Shown here: positions 54,561-64,000 of the stretch, in pieces
Position numbering within the stretch: the first letter of the stretch is position 1
Layout: each line of letters begins with the position of its first letter
NCBI GenBank assembly: GCA_020226215.1
Contig: CM035229.1
Location: forward strand, 82,911,343-82,975,342
DNA from: Sindora glabra
Lineage: Eukaryota > Streptophyta > Magnoliopsida > Fabales > Fabaceae
DNA: 64,000 nt
Reading direction: 5' to 3'
Translations under genes and position numbers: made by a program
The notes under the pieces: generated by a model
Databases searched by the model: none
What the model saw: only the letters and a program-made list of their open reading frames with translations
Told to the model about the DNA's origin: nothing

Positions 54561-57500
54561 TTAAAACTCAAAAAATGTGAATAGAGAAATAATTAGCATA
54601 ATTACATATATTTTAACCATTAAGTGTTATTTTCATATTTTATTTTTTATCCTCACTTTCATATTTTTTTGAGTAGTAAGTTATTAACCTCAAATATCTT
54701 ATCAAACTTAAAATATTCAAATTCAATTTAAGTTCATGCTTCTAATGAATATGGACATAAACAAGGTTATATAACTTTATTCAAATAGCTAGTATGTTAT
54801 TTTACTTATATTTGAGTATATAAAATTTTATTATTCACAAATAAATCAGATATTGAATTTTTTATCTTATTTTATTTATCAATAGAATATTTCTTTAATA
54901 ACCATCAAATTTATAAAAAAAATATCAATACATTAGTCACATAACACCTACAATTACATATATACTAAAAAGTTAATTATTTTAACTAAAATATTATACT
55001 TCTTCAAACAAACTTAACAATACTAATGTAATTGAAATTTGTTATTCATTAAATTATTTATGACCCATTGCCTTAATTTTTTAAATAATTTAAAAAATAT
55101 CACCATATTTAAATATAGACGTTCATGTTTACTTTGAACCAGGATTATCTATAGACATATATTAACAATTATATAATGGTATATAAAATTTAAATTTGAC
55201 TCATTTAAAATTAAATTCAAATCAAGTTTTTTATAATCGATATCAAATTATTCATCAGTAGCTTAACTCATTTATATTCATAAAAGTCATTTAATTTGTA
55301 GAAGTAATATAAGAAGTTTTATTTCCTAAAACATAAAAAAGAAGTAAGTTCTACTTTCCTTGAGCGGGGAAAGTTACTTACTCACTTTTCCTTAAGTAAG
55401 TTTTACTTTCTATATTTTTATGGATGTAAAGATAAAATTACCTTTTTAAAATTTAATTAATGATAATTTTATCCTTTTATTTAATTGATAGATTAATGTT
55501 TGAGATACACTTTAATCTTGTATTAGATTATTGTAGTATCAACATTTTTTACATTATATTACATGATTAAAGGTAAAGAAAACACCTATCTTCTACTTTC
55601 TATTTAATCGAGTTTCATTTTAACCTTGTATTCCATGATTGATAGTATTGCATATCAATATATACAAATTTTCCGTTGCAAAGCAAAAGGCATTAGTCGT
55701 TATTCTTATGTGATTAAAGGCAAAGAAAGTACTATTCTTCTACTTTTTACTTGCAAATCTGTTTGCTTTGATTGCTTCTTTCGCGTATAACCAAGATGCC
55801 TTTTTTGCTATATTTCCACATGTTTTTATTTTTTTTAACTTGTCTTATAAAATATGTCAAAAACTTATCTTCTGCTTTTACTTTTAGCTTTCCATATAAA
55901 ATCTTTATCTTTAAAAAAATGTTCTATCATTATGGTGTTTTGATAATTTATATAAGCAGTTGTTTTAGAAATATGTCCTGTTATTATGGTAATTCCACTG
56001 CAAGTCACAAAATCTAATATTTTACTAATGTTTTATTTTAGAAGTCTAGTGGTGTATCTTATGATAGTTCTCCAAGATAAAAAAATATAAAATTATGAAT
56101 TAAAAAAATTATAATCCAAAATATACTACATACATAATTTTAAAGAGAAGGAATTAAACATAATTGAAATTTATTAGTATGTAATTTAATAATTTTGAGA
56201 ATATAACGGTTATTTTATTTATATTTCTCAAAAAATTTAAAGTTAAACTAAATAAAATATTAAAAATTAATTTTTTAAAAAATATCATTTTTTATGTCAA
56301 TTAAATAATTTTGAGTATTCATTTAAAAGTTCATAAAAAAGCCATTTCCTAATTTTTCATATAAATCAAATAACTTTAAATATTTATTGAGAAGTTTATA
56401 TAAGAAATTATTTTTTACTTTTTGTATGAATAAGATGACTCATTATTTTTTACTATGATCTTTGTCCCTTGTTAAAAATTATTTAAAAACTTGTTATTTA
56501 AAAATTATTTTTTTACCTTGTTAAAAATGTGTTATTTACACATTCACATCCATGTTAAGATTTATTCATTACCAATATCCTTCATTTCCTTCTAGGGAAT
56601 GCACTATTTCACTTTTCCTGTATGGAGATAGTATGGCCAATATATATTTACCGTATACCCGCAATATTTGAAGTAAGATACTTAACATTTTTATTTTTTA
56701 GTTTAACTTTGCTCATAAATTTGGAGGGTAACCACATGCGTGCAGAATTCTGGTGGAGGCGAGGCACACACAGTGCAAAAGCACAAAAAGGGGACTATCA
56801 TATATTAGAAGGAGAATTCTATGGTACATCAGAGATTTCAAAACCTGAGGTGATGTGGTATATTCTAGGTTATTGAATAATATTATCAAGAATTTTAATA
56901 ACTTTATCTAATATCTTGTATTATACCACGTTATTCTAAATTTAAAACTCCCGAAATATCGTAGCGATCACCAAAGTCATGAAATTCCCAGAGACATGTT
57001 TGGGGAAGGCTATGGTGTCTTTGCCTCACCCTGGGCTCCGGAACCTTGGACAGATGCATGAACGTTATGGGGCCACGTAGCAGGAGGTTATATAAAAATA
57101 GAGATTTAATTAACCGGATTCAATTGGGCAAAATTGCCCAAATGGTCTTGGATTTGAAATGCAAGGAAAACAATTAATCATAGGATTTCTTGGCACAATA
57201 TTAAGTTTACATTTCCAGCAACTCCATTCTTCCAAGTTAGCAAACCAACAACCCTCTGTCGTACTTCAACTCCTAGTGGCCGGGGATAGTTGTTCTGCAA
57301 TTTGGCATGAGGAGGAAACACGACATCAAGAAACAGAAACCGCACCGTGAGCGAGACAGAAGAACGGCGAATGGAGGAGGCTAGGCGTAGGAAAAATAAG
57401 AAAGCAAATCGAAGAAGAGGGAGGAAGAGAAGGATGGTGGGGAAGGCGGTTATGATTTCTGGGGCTAAAATATAATTTTTATTTTTCATATGTCCTCATG

Positions 57501-58191
57501 TCTAATTTGCCGCCAGTCATTTATAACTTAATAATTTAAATTTTGTAACTTTTAACTAGTGATTTCTACGGTGCCATGTCACACTGGGTTTAGAACCTAG
57601 GAGGCACCGTAGAATCTGCCTGTTTTTTAACATCCCAACATGAATTATTGGATAGAGCCCATACAATTTGTGGGCCCACTCACTTTGTTAGACAGTTATG
57701 CCCCTGACAGACATGCAAAACTCCCCATTCTCTCCCCCCTCTTGGCATTTTACAGTTCCATGAATCTGCACAAACAGAACGGGGTCAGGATAGAAGGATC
57801 ACGTCACTGTTTTCTTTTTCAAGCCCCCTCGCACTTTCAGAATGTACAACACTGCCCATTTTTAATATTATCTTGCAGGCTCTATCATTAAGGTAGATTT
57901 AGGGTAATGCCGGCCCCAAAACTCTTTGATCAGCATGGAAATTATTTTATATACAATTATACTAATTAATATATGAAAAATTTTACACAAACTAGTAAAG
58001 AAATTAATATATAGTGCTATTTTAAAATTAGGTATAGATACAATTTTTTTATGCAAAGAACCTATAATCATAGGTAAAATCTCAATTCAAATGCAAAATA
58101 TTACAAATACAAATGTGTGGGTATTTTTCTGTTAAAATTAATATTTGCAAACAAATTGAAAAAAATATGGATCCATTACTACTTCATATAG

Positions 58192-58195
<4 letters not shown>
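54561..58195. other. Intergenic DNA, no gene
   Basis: 54.6-56.6 kb is AT-rich with no structure recognised. 56.7-57.9 kb has near-genic composition and several 60-100-codon frames on both strands (for example 57178-57489 minus), none with a recognisable domain. A GAAGAAGAGGGAGGAAGAGA purine-rich run lies at about 57408-57432. The hairpin at 57565-57613 is listed separately. Confidence 0.45.
57565..57613. repeat. Short perfect inverted repeat TCTACGGTGCC / GGCACCGTAGA
   Basis: Eleven-base arms separated by 27 bases (ATGTCACACTGGGTTTAGAA and CCTAGGA). This could be a stem-loop or the two ends of a very small decayed element. There is no T run after it to suggest a terminator. Confidence 0.8.

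Positions 58196-58246
<51 letters not shown>
58196..58246. repeat. (AT)n microsatellite, about 25 units
   Basis: Uninterrupted AT dinucleotides about 80 bp before the CACTA terminus; they generate spurious Tyr/Ile frames. Confidence 0.95.
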
Positions 58247-58250
<4 letters not shown>

Positions 58251-59348
58251 AATGATTTCACAAATTTATATATAGAAATGGGTCATCAAAATTAGAGCTT
58301 AAGATGATATATTATTAATGAATAAATCATTACAAGAATTTCAGTATTTAATAATTGAATTAATGACAAATAATACATCACAAAATTAATTTTCATCCTG
58401 ATTTCAGAAGTTAAAATGAAATTGATTTTAGTGACATAATTTTTATAATTGTCACCAAAGCTATTGCTAAATCATAGAAAAAGCACGTTGAAAAAATTAG
58501 TAATAGTGTCCATTTTTTTTAAAAAAAAATACTAGTAGATTAATTTAGTACTAGAACATTGTACAAAATTTTGAAAATCAAGTAATAGAAGATTTAAAAT
58601 TTTCAAAAAAAAAATCAATGGATTTAGAAACAAAATAATAGTAATTCAAAAATAAATCTGTCACTAATCTAAACATACCATATTAATAAAGGCAATTAGC
58701 AATGAAATATTTTGTCACTAAATTTTAATTATATTTAATTTATGACTAATGCTCCTTATTTCTATAAAACTGACTATTAAGTTGCTACCACCTCACCTTT
58801 GAGAGCTTCTTTATTGTTCTTTCTCTCTCTCTCTCCTTTAATAGGTTATTTTCTTATGAAAGGTTAAATATAATAATTAGGGTTTAGTTTATTATTTTGT
58901 GAGGAATTATTTGATTTCTCCAATAATTAATATTTATCTTATACTTCAACTACTGTTAAAGTATTGTAATATTTTAAAATTTTGAATATATGTTCAATTT
59001 GTCAATGTGATAATTTAAGGTTGGATAAAAGAAAATTAGGTTTATATGTAAATAGGATTTGATATATTTTGATTTAATTTAAATATGATAATTTAGGTTT
59101 GATTAAAGTATTATAATATTTATATTGATCTTTTATTTTCATTTCCATGGATTTTATTAATATTATAATTAATCTTAACTCTTGAATAAGGATATTTATA
59201 GGTGATGTTTAGTTGTAGAACTAGAAATATAATAGTTGAAACTTTAGTATTTTAGAAATATACTTCACTTATTTATTGCAACTTAGTTGTATTTGAAAAG
59301 TAGTTGATGAAGTGTTAGATGGCATAATATATGTGATATATAATAGAT

Positions 59349-62300
59349 ATGGATGTGCCTCAACATATGAAATGGATATACAATGAGGTAGGTCCTAATC
59401 GATTGGCAATAACAATTGAATTCATTAATGAAGTGAATAAGTTCATTGTATATGCTTGTATAAAAGAGATTTTTTCTTAAAACTTAAAAGATTAGGTATC
59501 TATGTGCTAAGTGTAAATATAGGAAGATTTTTATACCTAAAACTGTGGTTGAGCATCTTTATAGGAAAAAATTTAAACTTGATTATTAGTGGTGGACATT
59601 TCATGAAGAACAAATGCCTTAATTTGAAGCTAAACATAGAGTTTAGAGTAAAGAAAGCTAAGTATTAGGTTTGAAGAACCATATAACAAGTTTGAGGCAA
59701 TGGTAATGGATGTTGCATACATGAATTTCAAAGAAAATTTTGAACAAAATGAAGAATAATCTCCTAATCTTAATGCTCAAAGTTTTTGTAATATGTTAGC
59801 TAATGCACAACAATCTTTGTATGAAGGTTACAACAACCATACTATGTTGTCCTCTACAATTATGCTACTCAGTATAAATCAAACTACAATGTTCTACAAT
59901 AATGCTATAATAAGATATACTAGTTAATAAGAGAATGCATGGCTGAACGGAACTAAATGCTAAAAAATTCTTACATAACAAAAAAATTAGTTTCAAAATT
60001 TTTGTGTTAATAGTTGTATGTTTTATTATAAATAATATGAAGATAAGAGGGAATGTATTTTATTTCATGTATTATTCTTGTTATACATCCCAGAGATCTA
60101 GTTAAAGGGCAAATAAGGATATTTTCAATAAAAAAATTTTAGTATTTGCCTTTTACTTTTAGACTCCAAAAGTTATACATATTAGAGTTGATTGCTATCT
60201 TAATAAGATGACATTATAAAAACTCTCATAAGTTAAGGGTTTTATCTTACCCATCAAATGGAACAGTATGAAAACACTTTTACCACACCCATTCTCAATT
60301 TTTTAATATGCATTATCCTTAATTTATTAATATGCAAATGAGAGGAAATGTATTTTATGTTATGCACTATCGTTATTATACATCCTAGAGATCTAGTTAA
60401 AGGTGACATAAGGAGATTTTCAACAAAAAATTATAGTACTTGCTCCTTCTAGGTTTCAAAGATTATACATATTAGAGTAAATTGCTATATCAATAACATA
60501 GTATTATGAAAAACCTCATGAGTCAAGGGTTCTATCTCACCCATCAAATGGAAAAGTATGGAAACACTTTTATCACACTTATTCTCAATTTGTTAATGAT
60601 CCTAGAAATGCGAGACTAGGTTTGTATGTAGATGGTTTCACTCCATATAAGAAATCTGGACAAATTTATTCATGTTGGCCTATGATTGTAACCTTTACAA
60701 TCTCCTTTCATGGATTTGTATGAAATAAGAGTATATGTTCCTTACTTTAAGTATCTCAAGTCATAGTAATATGAAGGCTAACATGAATATTTATTTGCAA
60801 TCACTGATAGATGAACTAAAAGTATTATAAGAAGATGGTATACATATGATATATATTTGGAATGAAATTTTACCTTGTAGGATACATTGTTATGGATCAT
60901 TAAGGACTTTTCCATATATGGTATATTGTTTAGTTGGCAAACACATAGGAAGTTAGCATGCCTTATTTGTGTAAGGTTTTCTAAGATATTTACATTAAAA
61001 TATTAAAAGGACTTTATTTTTTATTATCATATATATTAAGTTGCCTCAAAATCATTCATCTAAAAAGAATAAATATGCTTTCAAGAAAGGTAAGATAAAT
61101 AGATCATGTCCTTGCTTAAATATTGATGGTGAAGATATTCAGAAAAGAGTTATGTATATATCAAAAGGTATTAACAAAAAGTGTGCTATACAAATTAAAG
61201 GATATAAAATTTCTTGTAATTGCATAAATCAAAGCATCTTCTAGAAGCTACCCTATTAGTAAAGAAATCTTATTCATCGCATATGGTTATCATGCATATT
61301 AAAAAGAATGTGTTCGATAATGTGTTTAACATAGTAAAAGATGCCAATGGTAAAATAAAGGATAATATAAAAGTTAGGATGGATTTAATTATGTTGTGTA
61401 AGTGCAATAAACTTGAACTAAATTAACAAGGCAATGGGAAGACATTCAAACATAAGGCATTATGTGCATTGAATATGGAGTAGAAAAAAATAGTACTTAA
61501 GTGGATAAAAAAACTTAAAACCACCAGAAAATTATGCTTTAAACTTAGCTAAATGTGTAGATTAATGAGAATGTAAGATAATAAAAATGAAAAGCTACAA
61601 TTATTATGTATCATGGAATAATTACTTCTTATTCTCATTAAAGCACTATTAGAACCCACTTTGAACATGATAACTGAGTTGAGTTTATTTTTCAAAGACT
61701 TGTATTCAAGCATCTTATATAAAGAACAACTATTGCAAATGGAATAAAATATTTATGTCATAATTTATAAGTTAGAACGAATATTTCCTCCAATCTTTTT
61801 TTATTCAATGGAGTACATTTCAATGTACTTACCATGCAAAAATCTAGTAGAAAGGCTCATCTAAAATCGTTAGATATACCTATTTAAAAGGTAAATTAAT
61901 TAATTAAATACTTGATTTAATTAGTTGTTTCTACCAATTATCATTAATTAATTTTCCTTTCAATTGTTAAGTTCTTTCATGCATTGAAGAAGGTAAAAAA
62001 TAAGGCCTATATGAAAAAGGCCATTTGTGAAGTATATATTACTAAAGACACATCCACTTTCTATTTACATTACTTTGAACCTTATATGCAATTCAGGAGA
62101 ACTAGAGTTCATAAAAATAAAAAAGATGGGGATGTAAAAAATAGTGGGGATAGTTGTTCCATTTTTAATTATCCTGCTCATCTAATAGGGGAATGCAAGT
62201 GTCATTGATTAACTAAGAGTACTCTGAGGTCTCAATATATGCTTTGCTAAATTGTAATGAAGTGTAATGATATGTGAAGTGAGTATTTAATATAATGAGT

Positions 62301-63103
62301 TTAATTAATATAATGATATATTTCATAAAATTTTAATTAAAACTAATGGCATGGCATAGGTTGCAGCCTATTTAATCAAACTTTACAACATATGTTCTCA
62401 ACCATAAAGGACAAAGAGGTGAACACATGCATTAAAAATGAATTCTACTTATGGCTTTGCAATTATGTAAGCTAAGTCATATCTTATTTAATTAAAGTTT
62501 TATACACCTTAGACATTGGTTCTATTGACACTAACACCTTAAACTTATTTTATAATTGGATCGTAACTATAGAGAACACAATTATTAATGAAACAATATA
62601 CTTAACATAGCACGAGGTCTTAAAAGAAAAATGTATATATGACTAATGTATTTTATAAATGATAATAAATTTTATACTGTACAATAGAATTATAATAAAT
62701 CCACCTCTAACTTCAATGTACATATTAAGGGATCTAGTGATGGGCATTCAAAAGATTATTACTATAAAAAACTTTAAGAAGTTATTAAATTTGATTATAA
62801 TGAATTGCCAACAAAGAAAGTGGTATTATTCAACTATTAATAGTTTGATTCTATTCCTAATGGGGGAATAAGATTGCATAAATAATATAATATTATTGAG
62901 GGTAAGGTGTCTCAACATTATAATAAGTATGATCCATTTATCTTTGTTTAACAAGTTGTGTAAGTATATTACATTCTACACCTAAGTCATGGAAAAGATC
63001 ACAATGTCTAGTTGTCATTAAAACCAAAATAAAGAGTGTTGCCGATGTTTTATCGATAAATGATGCCATAGTTGTTTTCCAAGATGATGAACAACATACT
63101 TAA
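59349..63103 (+). pseudogene. CACTA transposase (TNP2-type) pseudogene
   Basis: Broken frames recover the TNP2 domains in order. Transposase-associated domain: MDVPQHMKWIYNEVG (from 59349), EFINEVNKFIVYAC, then VVEHLYRKK and FCNMLANAQQSLYEGY. Transposase_21 core: HPSNGKVWKHFYHTYSQF, DPRNARLGLYVDGFTPYKKS and QIYSCWPMIVTF (60539-60723), then NIYLQSLIDELKVL and LLWIIKDFP. DUF4218 region: MHIKKNVFDNVFNIVKDANG (from about 61290), then KKVKNKAYMKKAICEVYI and FSIFNYP-like CSIFNYPAHL (61990-62190). DUF4216 region: KFDYNELPTKKVVLFNY, YNKYDPFIFV, VYYITYT, ending VVFQDDEQHT with TAA at 63101. Intact proteins cut and rejoin CACTA ends. Many stops, frameshifts and an internal 295-bp duplication make this copy dead. 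Confidence 0.85.
60047..60600. repeat. Tandem duplication of about 295 bp inside the transposase pseudogene
   Basis: GAGGGAATGTATTTTATTTC at 60047 recurs as GAGGAAATGTATTTTATGTT at 60342. Between and after them the same order follows in both copies: CAGAGATCTAGTTAAAGG or TAGAGATCTAGTTAAAGG, ATTATACATATTAGAGT, CACCCATCAAATGGAA and ACACTTTTA(C/T)CACAC. The second copy runs on into the conserved DPRNARLGL region; the first does not, so the first is the extra copy. Confidence 0.85.
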
Positions 63104-64000
63104 TTCCTAATGCACATTGAGAATGAAAAGATCTATTCACTGAAGGATAACTTAAGATATTTTGAAGTTGTCCCTACTAAACATATAGCAAATAATGACT
63201 TAAATACCTTCAACAAAAAAAAAAGCTTAGGAGGATGAAAGAGGATGAAGAAAAGCAAGATAATAGAGAAAAGATAGATGAAGATAAAAAATAAATACAA
63301 TACAATGACACAAAATCTTTATCTTAGATTATCTTTAGTTTATATAGATTAAAATTTTTCATATATATGTCTTGCGTAATCAATATTTCAAATGATACTA
63401 ACTTAATGAAATTTTTATTTATTATATGTCACTAAGTTTTTAGCAAGCTTAGATCTACCTCTAAATGATGAGCCACCATTTTTAAATTGTATTATTCTTT
63501 ACAAAGTGAAACATATAAGATAAGTTTCTTTAAGAAAGATAAGTCATCCAAAGGTTACAAAATTGGGGAGTCCATCAAAATTATGTTACGAAATAAATCA
63601 TTAATGCCTCATGATATATTTATTGACAAAGTCTATTATTATAAGTCTGATTGTGCTATTAAGATCAAACATAAGTTTCAAGACCTTTTAAAGATCCCAT
63701 CTTTTGTAGCCTTAAAAATAGGGTTTTGAAACTTATATGAGACCTTGATAGCATAATCAAACTTGTAATAATAGACCTTGCCAATATAAATTTTATGAAG
63801 CACTAATGGTTCATTTTGTAACATGATATTATTGGGTTTCTTGATTCTATTAAATTCTATAATACATGAAATTTAAACAAGTGGAAACTTAAATTCCTAA
63901 GGAAATATGTAGAAGTCTCTTTCATAAAAGAACAAAACACATTTGAAAAGGTTAATGACAGACAATTAAGAATTTTCAAGTTTCACTTATTAAAATTTTT
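63104..64000. other. DNA downstream of the transposase pseudogene
   Basis: Probably still inside the CACTA element, since no 3' terminus precedes it. The 80-codon plus-strand frame at 63487-63729 (LQSETYKISFFKKDKSSKGY at its start) shows no domain I recognise; it could be a fragment of a second element-encoded gene or chance. Confidence 0.35.

Larger units (their letters stand above)
58328..63103 (+). mobile_element. CACTA (En/Spm) DNA transposon, decayed; 5' end to end of transposase
   Basis: CATTACAAGAATTTCAG at 58328 differs by one transition from the CACTACAAGAA consensus of plant CACTA termini. The next 420 bp carry sub-terminal GTCACTAA/TTAGTGACA-type words on both strands (58434-58444, 58660-58668, 58713-58722), as in such elements. 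A TNP2-type transposase pseudogene follows in the matching orientation. No 3' terminal repeat was found before 64000, so the element probably continues beyond the window or has lost its 3' end. Confidence 0.7.

Noticed and set aside
57178..57489. 103-codon minus-strand open frame with hydrophobic Leu/Phe stretch
   Set aside because: The hydrophobic stretch is the complement of a purine-rich GAAGAAGAGG tract; there is no homology I can name.
63104..64000. 3' CACTA terminus inside the window
   Set aside because: Searched by eye for TTCTTGTAGTG or one-base variants; nothing convincing before the window ends.

Overview
The window is nuclear DNA of a flowering plant, almost certainly a eudicot. 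It is strongly AT-rich and full of (TA)n microsatellites, hairpin-type miniature elements and decayed transposons. It has two intact protein genes, both plant-specific transcription factors: an INDETERMINATE DOMAIN (IDD) zinc-finger gene of the SHOOT GRAVITROPISM 5 type with three coding exons (32463-34782, + strand), and an intronless coding region for a class I BASIC PENTACYSTEINE (BPC) GAGA-binding protein (43701-44546, + strand). No rRNA, convincing tRNA, CRISPR or organelle-derived segment was seen.

Layout. 1-1087: a roughly 1.07-kb palindrome with GC-rich nested hairpins at its ends, cut by the left window edge. 1.1-11 kb: AT-rich repeat-derived DNA, including a MITE-like unit at 2.3-3.0 kb, a repeat at 5.1-5.5 kb that recurs inverted at 17.4-17.9 kb, a C18G12 tract and a degenerate tandem block at 8.9-10 kb. 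11.3-11.5 kb: a 95-bp duplication with GGT/GGC expansion. 12.06-14.24 kb: a degenerate tandem array with a self-palindromic core. 15.64-16.62 kb: a Ty1/copia pol remnant. 18-31 kb: no gene; hairpins and microsatellites. 31-36 kb: the IDD gene and flanks. 37.4-39.2 kb: MITE-like elements. 43.2-44.6 kb: the BPC gene with a probable leader intron and a 6-codon upstream ORF. 47.3-47.5 kb: a miRNA-precursor-like hairpin. 52.8-53.4 kb: a decayed minus-strand reading frame of unknown family with a coiled coil. 54.0-54.6 kb: another copy of the 38.6-kb MITE. 58.3-63.1 kb and possibly beyond: a decayed CACTA (En/Spm) transposon with a TNP2-type transposase pseudogene.

How the genes may relate. The two genes lie on the same strand about 9 kb apart and are independent units. 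BPC proteins bind GA/CT-rich DNA, and the IDD locus is flanked by several CT/GA tracts (leader, just after the stop, and 0.6 kb further on), so the BPC product could plausibly act on its neighbour; this is inference only. The rest of the window records transposon insertion and mutational decay. In-frame stops in the minus-strand frame and the CACTA terminus fit C-to-T/G-to-A change, as expected for methylated, silenced repeats.
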